Origin: Algoriphagus machipongonensis
Lineage (GTDB): Bacteria > Bacteroidota > Bacteroidia > Cytophagales > Cyclobacteriaceae
Assembly: GCF_000166275.1 (NCBI RefSeq)
Contig: NZ_CM001023.1
Location: 3,103,001-3,167,000, forward strand
Length of the DNA: 64,000 nt
Reading direction: 5' to 3'
The position numbers were made by a program, and so were the translations under genes. A model generated the notes under the pieces. It was given only the letters and a program-made list of their open reading frames with translations, was not told the origin of the DNA and did not search any database. Positions 36,778-45,564 of the stretch are shown here, in pieces. Position 1 is the stretch's first letter. Every line of letters starts with the position of its first letter.

Positions 36778-38318
36778 TTGAAAAATTCTTTTGTTTTAAT
36801 AGTTCTTGTCACGCTACTTTTTTCTTGCGAAAAAAGCACAACTCTCACAACTCAAAAATTATCTGCCGGAATAGCAACTTTCGATGCTTCATTAAATCAA
36901 GATAACAATGAAGAATTAGTCGGAGTCTATTTTATGCCTTCCTGGAACACCTCCCCTGACCCATCGGTTGACAGGGATAGTTTTTGGTCTTGTCTTACGG
37001 GTAGAGGGGATTGCTCAAGCTTACAAAATCCTGGTATCTGGGGACCAAAAGGTAGAATTTACAACAATAAATATCCCTACCAGGGTCCTTATCTAGATCG
37101 AAAACCTATCGAAGAGCTCAAAGGCTTTTACAAACGCGATGATCCGGAAGTGATTAAAAAGCAGTTAGAGTATATGAAAAGCTATGGGATAGACTTCTTT
37201 GCATACGATTGGTTTTACGGACGTCATTATTATTACCATCTCTATTTTGGTCCCCAGTCTAAAATATATTATCCAAAAGGATGGAAGATCGACACCAACC
37301 GTGATGGACGAGTGGCTGTTCCAGGTTTGGTAGAATGGGGAGACCAATTGAAAGTACTTCTGGATGTCAATGCTAAACTTCCAAAAGAGAAGCAGATGAA
37401 ATGGGCTATCAACTGGTGTGATGATAGCCATGAACGCTGGATGCACTGGTTGGAAATAGGTTCACCGGATGCAAAAGCCAGGAAAGCGAACTACGAAGGT
37501 GAAAAACCTGACAAGGAACTTTACTTGAAAGTTCATGAGAAAATCACCCAACTATGGATTGATGAATATTTCTCCAGGGGAGATTATTTAAAAGAAAAAG
37601 ATGGAAGACCCATTGTCTATTTCTACTTTCCTCAGATGCCGAATCGCGTGCAGCTTTTTATGGCTTGAAACTCAAAGATCTTTTGGACTTATCTCAAGCA
37701 ACCGCAAAAAAAGCAGGACTTCCCGGAATTAAATTTATTGCCGTAACCGCGGGGCCTATGTTGGAAAGAGAAAGAGCCTATGGTTTACCAACAAAATGGG
37801 TTGCAAAGAATCCCTCAAAACCTTGGGAAGGCGGAAGCTATCAGAACAAACAATTGCTTCAGGAATATGTGCCAAGGTTGAAAGACATGGGATTTGAAGG
37901 AATGACTGCATATGTCTATCACAACTTTATGGAAAAGGATAATAAGTCCTTTGCAGATATGCGGGAAACCTATAAGGGACATTGGAATATGTGGTCAGAG
38001 AAATTCAAGAATGATCCTAATTTCGAATATCAGGTTCCTGTGGCGATGGGTTGGGATATGAGACCTGCCGGAGGAACCTGGCCACAACAAACCGGATTCC
38101 CAAGTGAACCACAAAAAGATAAAGTTCATAGTACCAAAGCTACTTTCACCGCCAAATTAAAGGAGGCTCAACAAGTATCCAGGAAATACAGGCCCAGCAA
38201 TGGAAATACGGTCATGATTTGCTGTTGGAATGAATATCTGGAAGGAAATTACATCGAACCTACTGAAGGACATGGCTTTGATTATTTAGAGTCTATCCGA
38301 GATGTCTTTGGTAATTGA
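36778..38318 (+). pseudogene. GH99-like / WbsX-like lipoprotein, split by one frameshift
   Basis: Two adjacent frames (36778-37668 and the frame continuing to 38318) read as one protein of about 512 residues. The first gives a lipoprotein leader (LLFSC) and the start of a glycoside hydrolase 99/71-like barrel, with MPSWNTSP and the block YMKSYGIDFFAYDWFYG. The second resumes SDAESRAAFYGLKLKDLL and includes MICCWNEYLEGNYIEPTEG near the end, where the family has its catalytic region. The break lies near 37630-37640 and needs one base to repair. It could be genuine or a sequence error. Related enzymes cleave mannans, but the substrate here is unknown. The start is a TTG. Confidence 0.75.
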
Positions 38319-38454
38319 ACCTTTCTACATCAACTTTCTTTGTAATCCTAAAGAAAAATAACTGTCAACTTTTAATTTTAGCCCGTATTAAATATCATTT
38401 TCGTTAATTCATATTCTCTTGGTGAATAATTAATGGAAAGACATCTATAAAAAT

Positions 38455-39039
38455 ATGACTAGCCCCGAGCACTTAACAATACAGATAGGTAACAAGATCA
38501 AAGGAATTCGTAAAGAAAAGGGATGGAAACTAGGTGAGTTTGCCGATAAGTCTGGAATGAGTATAGCGATGCTTTCCAAGATTGAAAATGGAAGAGTAAT
38601 CCCTACAATTCCATCTTTGATGCAAATCATTAATACCCTCAACCTAAACTTGGCGGATTTCTTCTCGGATTTAAAAGTTGATGGAGATTTCAACGGCTTT
38701 ATCTTTCGCAAAAAAGAGGATTATGTCTCCCTTTCTAAAGAGGAAGATTCTGTTGGGTACCATTATCAGATGATTTTAAATTTCCCAATCGATAAAGCGT
38801 CGATGGAGATTTCACTTTTGACTTTGGATAGTCATGCGCAAAGAGAAAAATTGTCTACTTCCGGCTTTGAATACATCTATTTAATCAAGGGGAAATTGAC
38901 CTATGAGTTAGGAGATGAAACTTTGGAAATGGAGGAAGGGGACTCACTTTTCTTTGATGGAGAAATGCCCCACGTTCCAAAAAATACCCAAAGTAATGAG
39001 GCGATTTTGCTCGTAGTATATTTCATCACTATGAATTAA
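38455..39039 (+). CDS. XRE-family regulator with C-terminal cupin domain
   Basis: A 194-residue DNA-binding protein. The helix-turn-helix covers about 10-65 (IRKEKGWKLGEFADKSGMS, then MLSKIENGR). A cupin sensor domain covers about 110-190 (YLIKGKLTYELGDETLEMEEGDSL and FDGEMPHVPKN). This class usually senses a small metabolite. Its 3' end overlaps the convergent DUF5690 gene by 11 bases, and the alcohol dehydrogenase and HAD genes lie just beyond, so it is the likely local regulator (inference). Confidence 0.85.
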   Translation: MTSPEHLTIQIGNKIKGIRKEKGWKLGEFADKSGMSIAMLSKIENGRVIPTIPSLMQIINTLNLNLADFFSDLKVDGDFNGFIFRKKEDYVSLSKEEDSVGYHYQMILNFPIDKASMEISLLTLDSHAQREKLSTSGFEYIYLIKGKLTYELGDETLEMEEGDSLFFDGEMPHVPKNTQSNEAILLVVYFITMN

Positions 39040-40324
39040 GCTTTACTCTCAATTCTGGGGATTTTTTAATTTTTATTCTTAGGAGAAATAAAGTCAATAC
39101 ACACACCAGGAGCATTACTATTCCTGAAAACTGGGTTAAGTCTGTTAAAAAATTGACCCAGGTAACTTTTGTATTGCTAAACTCTTTAAAAAGCAATACT
39201 CCAACACTTCCTGTATAGCCTAAAGCATCTGCTGTATAGAATAAGAATCCAACATTCCCCTTGAATCTCAAGAGGGCTAAGAACCTTTCAAAAATCATAC
39301 AGTGGAATAATATATAGGGTAGGTAGAGGCCTATTCCGTTAATAATCATCCACCATACTGGAGATATCGCTTGCTTTTCAAACATCCAAGTCACTAGGAT
39401 AATCGTAAAACAACAAGCAATACTCAAATAGATCCCCCATTGGAAGGCCTTCTTGTTATCCTTGATAAGTACTCCAAAAGCCGCAATAATAAGAACTATG
39501 ATTGCAACAGGAATTTCTGTCAAGGTCACCAGTTCAGGTTTTCCATCCGCACCTAGCTCAGCCCAGAACTCAACAATGAAATTGTCTCTAAAATCTCGAA
39601 CAACAGTCAAAAGGACATAAACCACTACAAGTCCAATGAACACCATTCCATGCTCCCGAAGAAATCGCATCCTTTCCTTAGAGTTCATAGGAACCCTTTC
39701 TGTCCTTTGATCCAAATCTTCTTGAGTTCTAACCTGCTCTTTATTCAGCATCTTGATAGATGCCAAAAACACAGGAAAAAAGAGTAATGCGGTTAAGAAA
39801 GGCATTATAAACTCCCCTACATTAAACCATTGCATCAACCAAAGCCCGACAGTTTTCACAAAGCCTGTGGAAAAAATAAAAGTTGCACTAAGTGCTGCTG
39901 CTAATAGCTCTGTATTTTTTCGCCCTTCTATATAAGATAAAACCAACCCAAATATCATCCCCAAGGGTAAACCGTTGAAAAACATAGCCAATGGCTTTAA
40001 ATTATTGGGTAGAAACGCGAATAGCAGTAACATCAACATTCCAAAAGTCACCAGTGATATCAGGTATTTCGTCCTAAACTCAGGTTTCATTTCGGATACC
40101 ATTTTGATGCCTACAAACTTTGACAGCATATAACCAAGTACCTGGCTAATCACTAAAACAGTTTTGTAATCAAAGCCATAAAAGTCAAGTTCGGAATATT
40201 GCCCTGCCAAAAATGATTTCCTTACAGCATACATTCCTGTATAACATAAAAATGCTCCGACCATTAACCAGATTGTGGAATACCGACTGGTTGAGCTAAT
40301 GTTTACAGAGGAATTGTTTTTCAT
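39029..40324 (-). CDS. DUF5690 family MFS-like membrane protein
   Basis: A 431-residue inner-membrane protein with about twelve hydrophobic segments and the DUF5690 start GAFLCYTGMYAVRKSFLAGQ. The fold resembles MFS organophosphate transporters, as the YAVRKSF motif does. In Bacteroidota this family is, from memory, found beside phosphonate-associated alcohol dehydrogenase and PhnX-like genes, exactly as here, so an organophosphonate or aminophosphonate importer role is plausible but unproven. ATG 40324. It is divergent from the dehydrogenase across a 327-base gap. Confidence 0.8.
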   Translation of the reverse strand: MKNNSSVNISSTSRYSTIWLMVGAFLCYTGMYAVRKSFLAGQYSELDFYGFDYKTVLVISQVLGYMLSKFVGIKMVSEMKPEFRTKYLISLVTFGMLMLLLFAFLPNNLKPLAMFFNGLPLGMIFGLVLSYIEGRKNTELLAAALSATFIFSTGFVKTVGLWLMQWFNVGEFIMPFLTALLFFPVFLASIKMLNKEQVRTQEDLDQRTERVPMNSKERMRFLREHGMVFIGLVVVYVLLTVVRDFRDNFIVEFWAELGADGKPELVTLTEIPVAIIVLIIAAFGVLIKDNKKAFQWGIYLSIACCFTIILVTWMFEKQAISPVWWMIINGIGLYLPYILFHCMIFERFLALLRFKGNVGFLFYTADALGYTGSVGVLLFKEFSNTKVTWVNFLTDLTQFSGIVMLLVCVLTLFLLRIKIKKSPELRVKLNS

Positions 40325-40651
40325 TTAAGGAAAATTAATATCAGCTTTTTTACTTTTAGATTGTCGCTAATTCTTTCTTTTTAATGGAGATTGAAAAGAA
40401 GAAATATTTACTAACTCGAAGTTTTAGAGTTTCAAATCAATTGTTAGATTTATTAAACCTCATCTCTTTTTTGGAATCCAAAGGTAATTTTAGAATTGAA
40501 CTTTACTTCGTCCCCAATATTAAGTGATTATTATCTTTTCTGAAATAGAAATTATTTTTCCTATTTGGAAAATTTTTGATGTTATTTGTATAATCTTTTA
40601 CAAACCTAAAGTCTCAAAAAACTATTGAGACAACCTTTAGTAGAACAGACT
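40325..40651. other. Divergent intergenic region between DUF5690 and alcohol dehydrogenase genes
   Basis: This AT-rich region probably holds promoters for both flanking genes, but I see no exact TAnnTTTG element. A 47-codon open frame (40384-40527, ATG to TGA) has no signal, family or neighbour support and is probably chance. Confidence 0.4.
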
Positions 40652-41734
40652 ATGTGCAATAATGAAGCAACTGCCATGGTTTTTGGAGCAATCCAGAAAC
40701 CATTTTCATCAAAGAAAGTAAAATTTCCAGAGTTAAAAAGGCAGGAAGTTCTAATAGAAATCAGCTACTCCACCATATGCACCAGTGATCTCCATACCTT
40801 TTATGGAAGGAGAAATGCCCATACACCAAGTGTATTAGGCCATGAGGTGATTGGAAAAGTTGTTCTACTCGCTGAAGGTGGGGTCAATGATTATTTTGGC
40901 AATTCTTTAAAAATTGGTGACTTGGTTACCTGGTCCGTATATGCCCATGACCACAATGGAAAAATGGCCAAGAAAGGATTCCCACAAAAATCAGAGGATC
41001 TATTTAAATACGGTCATGAAGAAATGACTCAAAACAATGCTTTAAACGGGGGCTTTGCAACACATTGTCACCTGAGGGCAGGAACAGATATATTTAAAAT
41101 CCCAAAAAACATCAACGCCAAAGAAGCTACCCCTCTCAATTGCACTCATGCTACCATTGCAGGTGCTATCCGTTTGGCAGGCGACGTCACAGGGAAAAAT
41201 GTTTTGGTAATAGGTGCCGGAATGTTGGGATTATCTGCTTGCGCCATGTCCAAATATGCAAGTGCCAATAATGTCACTTCCATGGACATAGATCCTGATA
41301 GAATGGCATTAGCAAAAAAATTTGGAGCTGACCAAGCGCTTGATGCTTCATTAAAGACTGAAGAAATCATTTCTAAGGCAAAAGAATGGGATGGAATTGA
41401 TTTGGTTATCGATACCAGTGGTTCCCCGGATGCTATGGAGAAAGGTTTGGAAATCTTAAACATTGGTGGCATTTCCATATGGGTTGGGGCCGTATATTCC
41501 CAGAGAGATTTCTCATTTAATGCGGAACAAATCGTTCGTAGGTTACTGACAATAAAAGGACTCCATAACTACAAACCAGAAGATTTGGCATTTGCTATTG
41601 AATTTCTTGAAATCAGCAAGAATCAATACCCTTTCGAAAGTTTGGTAGCTGAAGAATATCCATTAGAAAAATTAGATGAGGCATTTGAAATAGCCAATAC
41701 ATCAGGAAAATATAGAATTGGTGTCAAACCATAA
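40652..41734 (+). CDS. Phosphonate-catabolism-associated zinc-binding alcohol dehydrogenase
   Basis: A 360-residue medium-chain dehydrogenase. Catalytic zinc ligands are visible in STICTSDLHTFYG and LGHEVIG, and the NAD-binding loop is LVIGAGMLG. The sequence fits the clade named for its position near phosphonate-degradation genes (TIGR03366-like). The substrate is unknown, perhaps a phosphonate-derived alcohol. A TTG at 40625 lengthens the frame, but ATG 40652 (MCNNEATAM) is preferred. The HAD gene begins 21 bases downstream in the same direction. Confidence 0.85.
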   Translation: MCNNEATAMVFGAIQKPFSSKKVKFPELKRQEVLIEISYSTICTSDLHTFYGRRNAHTPSVLGHEVIGKVVLLAEGGVNDYFGNSLKIGDLVTWSVYAHDHNGKMAKKGFPQKSEDLFKYGHEEMTQNNALNGGFATHCHLRAGTDIFKIPKNINAKEATPLNCTHATIAGAIRLAGDVTGKNVLVIGAGMLGLSACAMSKYASANNVTSMDIDPDRMALAKKFGADQALDASLKTEEIISKAKEWDGIDLVIDTSGSPDAMEKGLEILNIGGISIWVGAVYSQRDFSFNAEQIVRRLLTIKGLHNYKPEDLAFAIEFLEISKNQYPFESLVAEEYPLEKLDEAFEIANTSGKYRIGVKP

Positions 41735-41755
41735 ATTTCAAAAACAATATTCACG

Positions 41756-42448
41756 ATGAGTAAAAAACCAGAAATTGACATGATCGTTTTCGATATGGCA
41801 GGCACGACCGTCAACGAGAACAATGTGGTCTATAAATCACTTCAAAAAGCGATAAATAATTTAGGGAATAACTTTTCTTTAGATACAGTTTTGCTTCATG
41901 GAGGGGGAAAAGAAAAACTGCAGGCTATAAAAGATGTGTTAAAAACGACCTATAGTGATGAAGAAAAGATCAATTCTGATGCAGAAATCGCTTTTTCGGA
42001 GTTTTTAGTCACTTTAAAAGAGGCTTATGAAAATTTGGACGTAAGTACTTATGATGGTACCGAAAGCCTTTTTAGCTACCTCATGGATAGAGGAATAAAA
42101 GTGGTTTTGAATACCGGGTACAATCAAAAAACGGCCCTTTCACTATTGGACAAATTAAATTGGAAAGTAGGTGAGACTGTTGATTTATTAGTTACCGCGG
42201 ATGACGTAAAAAACAGTCGCCCTGCTCCAGACATGATATTGGTGGCAATGGAGAAATTGGGAGTTTCCGATGCTAGTAAAGTAGCTAAAATCGGGGATTC
42301 TGTGGTGGATATAGAAGAAGGAAAAAATGCAGGTTGTGGACTTAACTTAGGAGTTACCACAGGAGCTCAAACCAAAGATCAGTTGATCGATGGAAGGCCT
42401 GATTATATCTTAGATTCATTATTAGAGATTAAAGAGATCATCGCTTAA
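41756..42448 (+). CDS. PhnX-like HAD-family hydrolase
   Basis: A 230-residue HAD protein. Motif 1 is FDMAGTTVNE, with nucleophile Asp13 and Ala15 in place of the usual second aspartate, as in phosphonoacetaldehyde hydrolase. Motif 2 is the NTGYN segment. The basic residue before the last motif is Arg (NSRPAPD), also a feature of this group. This matches the TIGR03351-like relatives of PhnX, whose substrate is unproven. I cannot identify the cap-domain lysine that PhnX uses for Schiff-base formation. It is cotranscribed with the dehydrogenase. Confidence 0.85.
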   Translation: MSKKPEIDMIVFDMAGTTVNENNVVYKSLQKAINNLGNNFSLDTVLLHGGGKEKLQAIKDVLKTTYSDEEKINSDAEIAFSEFLVTLKEAYENLDVSTYDGTESLFSYLMDRGIKVVLNTGYNQKTALSLLDKLNWKVGETVDLLVTADDVKNSRPAPDMILVAMEKLGVSDASKVAKIGDSVVDIEEGKNAGCGLNLGVTTGAQTKDQLIDGRPDYILDSLLEIKEIIA

Positions 42449-42451
42449 GAA

Positions 42452-42729
42452 ATGAACAGGAGGAGTTTTCTTTAGGCTTCAGGATTGGCGGAAAAACCAT
42501 TTTTGTTCCGAATCTATCAGAAATCTTTGCTAGAAAACTTAATGCAAAAGTTAGTATTGGGCTAATAACTGACCTGCATCAGGATATCATTCATGATGCC
42601 GAAAAAAGACTTCAGCAATTTGCGGACGAAGTCAATAAGAAAAATCCTTCGGCAGTAGTTCAAATGGGAGATTTTGCCTACCCTTCACCTTAGTACAAAT
42701 CAGTAATTGACCTTTTTAATAATTATTCC
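42452..42729 (+). pseudogene. Remnant of a calcineurin-like metallophosphoesterase gene
   Basis: A broken gene follows the HAD gene by three bases. ATG 42452 opens MNRRSFL, a Tat-like leader, but meets TAG at 42473. A shifted frame then reads LNAKVSIGLITDLHQDIIHD and AVVQMGDFAYPSP, the first metal-binding motifs (DxH and GD) of metallophosphoesterases, before another TAG at 42691. A few more residues (YKSVIDLFNNY) continue past it, and then the sequence ends at a terminator. All downstream catalytic motifs are missing, so it cannot be functional. The rest of 42730-42872 holds only the terminator and AT-rich DNA. Confidence 0.8.
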
Positions 42730-42732
42730 ACT

Positions 42733-42768
42733 TGCCTCTTGGATTGCCTCCCAAGAGGCTTTTTTTTA
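42733..42768 (+). terminator. Terminator of the phosphonate-associated cluster
   Basis: GCCTCTTGG and CCAAGAGGC form a stem with an 8-base loop, followed by eight T. Confidence 0.85.
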
Positions 42769-42872
42769 CCTAAAAAGGAGAATATCACAAATAGATTTTT
42801 TTAGCTTTAGAGTTTTTAATAGGATAAAAGACAGAATATTATGAACTTTAGCTAATACAAACTTTTAAAATC

Positions 42873-43376
42873 ATGTTAGATCAACTATTAAATTTAGCTG
42901 AGGGACCTTTGGAAGAAATGCTTTCGGGCATGAATCAAGAAAACCCAAAATCATCAGCAAGTGCATTAAAAGAGTCTATTTTTTCGAGTCTTCAGAAGCA
43001 GGTAGCTACAGGAGATATGAATGGAGTCAAAGAAATGTTTTCAGGCGCCGAAACTTCACCAGATTCACCGATAGTCAATCAATTACAAAGCAATGTTTCC
43101 GAAGGTTTAATTGAAAAACTTGGGATCAGCAAAGAACAAGCAATGAGTATTGCTGCAGCTGCTTTACCCATGATTTTAAACTTTTTCAATAAGCGTGTAA
43201 ACGATGCACCACAAGATAATCAAGACATCATGTCTTCTGTGGTTTCTGCGCTTCAAGGGAATTCTGGCAAAGTAAACCCGACAGACCTTTTAGGATCTCT
43301 AATGGGGGGAGGAAACGGTAAAGGAGGAATGGATTTAGGTGGATTAATGGATTTAGGAAAAGGTCTATTTAAATAA
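42873..43376 (+). CDS. Hypothetical DUF937/DUF2780-like protein
   Basis: A 167-residue soluble protein without a leader. The middle part (EGLIEKLGISKEQAMSIAAAALPMILNFF) recalls the helical DUF937/YidB-like or DUF2780 families, and the end is a glycine-rich tail (LMGGGNGKGGMDLGGLMDLG). The family match is approximate and the function unknown. It is first in an operon with two small exported proteins. Confidence 0.65.
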   Translation: MLDQLLNLAEGPLEEMLSGMNQENPKSSASALKESIFSSLQKQVATGDMNGVKEMFSGAETSPDSPIVNQLQSNVSEGLIEKLGISKEQAMSIAAAALPMILNFFNKRVNDAPQDNQDIMSSVVSALQGNSGKVNPTDLLGSLMGGGNGKGGMDLGGLMDLGKGLFK

Positions 43377-43381
43377 TTGAA

Positions 43382-43783
43382 ATGATGAGAAAGTATGCCC
43401 CACTGTACTTAGGCATTCTAGTTTTGGCCTTCATGTCAATTCAAACTACTTATGCTCAGAAAATCAAGCTGCCTTCTCCTGACTTTAAAAAAGACATGAT
43501 GGAGGCCTTCTCTCCCTCTGATATAGAACTCTCGATTGATGCTTCCAAAAAAGAGGAATTGAAGAAATCCAATGGTGATTTCTTAGATCAGGTAATTAAA
43601 ATTGCAGGAAGTGATTCCAACGATGAAGAAAAGAAAAAATCCATTTTATCACTCGGCAAAAAGCAATCCAATGCATTTTCAAAAATACTTGGAGAAAACA
43701 ACGCCAAGAAGTACAAAAAATCAATAAAGAAAAAAATTAGACCTTTTAAAACTAAGTATAAACTTGCTACTCTTATTTTATGA
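43382..43783 (+). CDS. Small exported protein, paralogue of the next gene
   Basis: A 133-residue protein with a signal peptide ending near TTYAQ. The mature part is helical and charged, with IKLPSPDFKKDMMEAF, a KKEELKKSNGDFLDQVIKIA segment and a basic C-terminus. It aligns along its length with the next gene: the IKLP/LKIP start, NxxFxDxxxKI, SDDE-like turn, KKYxxxIxKxIxPxKxKxxLA. No family is recognised. Its stop overlaps the next start by four bases (ATGA). Confidence 0.7.
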   Translation: MMRKYAPLYLGILVLAFMSIQTTYAQKIKLPSPDFKKDMMEAFSPSDIELSIDASKKEELKKSNGDFLDQVIKIAGSDSNDEEKKKSILSLGKKQSNAFSKILGENNAKKYKKSIKKKIRPFKTKYKLATLIL

Positions 43784-44169
43784 AAAACTTCAAATTACTA
43801 ACTCTATTAGCAGTATTTACTCTAATCGGATTTACAACGCAGGCTCAAGGTCTCAAAATACCTAAGCTGGATTTGGCTTCCCAAGTAACGGGGATACTAA
43901 ATGATACAGGTGGGCTTGATCTTAGCTCAAGTCAACAAGACAAGCTTGAGAAAAACAATAAAAGTTTTGTTGATGAATTAATGAAAATCAGTGACAGTTC
44001 AGCCTCAGATGAGGACAAAAAAGCTAGCTTCCTTGGACTTAAGAATAAAAGAACAAAGTTCCTTACAGACCTTTTGGGAAGTGATTTGTTTAAAAAATAT
44101 TCCGGGAAAATACTCAAATCGATCAATCCCCTTAAATCCAAGTTAGGGCTGGCCGCATTAGCATTCTAG
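43780..44169 (+). CDS. Small exported protein, paralogue of the preceding gene
   Basis: A 129-residue protein with a signal ending near TTQAQ and a helical mature part (LKIPKLDLASQVTGIL, DKLEKNNKSFVDELMKISDSS, KKYSGKILKSINPLKSKLGLAALAF). It is less basic than its neighbour. The two probably arose by tandem duplication and may form a complex, though nothing proves it. It is translationally coupled to the preceding gene and followed by a terminator. Confidence 0.7.
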   Translation: MKNFKLLTLLAVFTLIGFTTQAQGLKIPKLDLASQVTGILNDTGGLDLSSSQQDKLEKNNKSFVDELMKISDSSASDEDKKASFLGLKNKRTKFLTDLLGSDLFKKYSGKILKSINPLKSKLGLAALAF

Positions 44170-44185
44170 CAATATTCAATTATCA

Positions 44186-44216
44186 AAGAAGCCGCAATTT
44201 TTTGCGGCTTTTTTTA
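44186..44216 (+). terminator. Terminator of the small exported protein operon
   Basis: AGCCGCAA and TTGCGGCT form the stem with a TTTT loop, followed by seven T. Confidence 0.85.
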
Positions 44217-44243
44217 TGTTCTGAGGAATTTAACTAACCAATT

Positions 44244-45494
44244 CTAGTTCTTTTTATTTAATATCTTCATCAACTCTTCAGCTAAGTACTTCCCTTTCAT
44301 TTTTATAACATCCCTTTCTGTGTTATCTCCTACTTCAAAAGTCATTGATTCAGCTTTATGAACGAAATAAAAATAAGAATTTGAAGTAACGCTTCGTTGA
44401 ACGCCTTCATTAGGGCGAATATTGGGAATATAATCAGGAATCCTTTTGGAAGATCTCTTGATAACTTTTGGAATCAAGCCAGGAAAATTACCTTTTAATT
44501 CTTGGTTATTGATATAAAAAATATCCTCCCAAGTAGAATGAAAGTCAGCTGCAAAAACAAACTTCCCTCCTGATTCTTCCACTTTCTTTTCCATAAATTC
44601 AGACAAGGCCTTTGTTTCGGGCTGATTGAAATTCACCCAATCTCTGTTAAGATCTATTCCACCTGAATTATGTCTCCAATGCCCATTACCAACGCCATCA
44701 GGGTTTATTTGAGGCATTAAATACAAATTATAATTTGCTCTAAACTTCTTGGCAGCAGGAGTATCTCCAACAATCTCCTCTACAAATGCCTTCATTGCTA
44801 AATAGCCAGTTAATTCGGGTGGATGCTGCATGGAAATCACCATTAGCATATGTTGATCATCAGCATTTCCGATTTTCAAAATCTCCAATGGCCTTCCTTG
44901 ATTGCTTTCTCCAATCTTGATTTTTTCCACAAAATCAAATCCCATCAAACTTTCTTTCCAATCCGCCACATGCTGAGTTCCGACTAAATCCTGAGCAGCA
45001 ATCCAAGTAGTATCCTGAGAGCTCTGAACTTTTAAAAAAGCTTCTTTGGGTCTTTCTTCTCCAACAACTGGTAAGACAAAATCAGTCGAATCTACATTGG
45101 AATAGGAGTTTCCATCCTTACTTATTTTTGGATAATATCGATGAAATCCTTTATCAGAATAAGTGAATTTAATCCAGAAATCCTGAGGGCTTTCAGTCCA
45201 AATTTTAAAAGCATACCATGGACTTGGGTTGATGGGTTCGTTTTCCGGTAAGATGGTAATAGAAACCAAGGTATCATTGATCCTTATGGCATCATTAAGT
45301 CTTGCGCCTTCAAACTGATTTGAAAAATAAAGCCCATTCTCTAAATCAAATGTTCTCCTTTCTTGAAGGTTGATTTCTTTACTTTCCGTAGGAATTATTT
45401 GAATAGGCCCCTGCCCTTCCCACTGGGAAGTTGATTTACAGGAATAGAGAAAAATTAAAAGCAGGTAAAAGGTTGTTGATTGGAGGAATTTCAT
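44244..45494 (-). CDS. M14-family zinc carboxypeptidase, lipoprotein
   Basis: A 416-residue lipid-anchored peptidase. The leader ends at LYSC (Cys19). An N-terminal beta domain (about 40-160) precedes the M14 domain, in which zinc ligands can be read in SMQHPPELTG (HxxE) and ADFHSTWED (His), and the catalytic Glu near the end in SMTFEVGDN. Such enzymes remove C-terminal residues from peptides or act on cell-wall peptides. ATG 45494. It is cotranscribed, if at all, only weakly with the upstream Gfo/Idh gene, since a terminator lies between. Confidence 0.85.
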   Translation of the reverse strand: MKFLQSTTFYLLLIFLYSCKSTSQWEGQGPIQIIPTESKEINLQERRTFDLENGLYFSNQFEGARLNDAIRINDTLVSITILPENEPINPSPWYAFKIWTESPQDFWIKFTYSDKGFHRYYPKISKDGNSYSNVDSTDFVLPVVGEERPKEAFLKVQSSQDTTWIAAQDLVGTQHVADWKESLMGFDFVEKIKIGESNQGRPLEILKIGNADDQHMLMVISMQHPPELTGYLAMKAFVEEIVGDTPAAKKFRANYNLYLMPQINPDGVGNGHWRHNSGGIDLNRDWVNFNQPETKALSEFMEKKVEESGGKFVFAADFHSTWEDIFYINNQELKGNFPGLIPKVIKRSSKRIPDYIPNIRPNEGVQRSVTSNSYFYFVHKAESMTFEVGDNTERDVIKMKGKYLAEELMKILNKKN

Positions 45495-45503
45495 GTTGGG
45501 AAG

Positions 45504-45539
45504 TTAAAATAAAAACCCTTCAAATTTCTTCGAAGGGTT
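45504..45539 (-). terminator. Terminator after the Gfo/Idh gene
   Basis: On the minus strand AACCCTTC pairs with GAAGGGTT and is followed by TTTATTTT. Confidence 0.75.
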
Positions 45540-45564
45540 CCTATTTCGTCAATCGTATTTCAAT

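Noticed and set aside
37665..38318. Independent gene starting at TTG 37665
   Set aside because: The frame continues upstream as the second half of the GH99-like protein. It has no start signals of its own, so it is treated as a frameshifted continuation.
40384..40527. 47-codon ATG-started frame in the divergent intergenic region
   Set aside because: There is no hydrophobic leader, conserved motif or operon support, and such lengths occur by chance.
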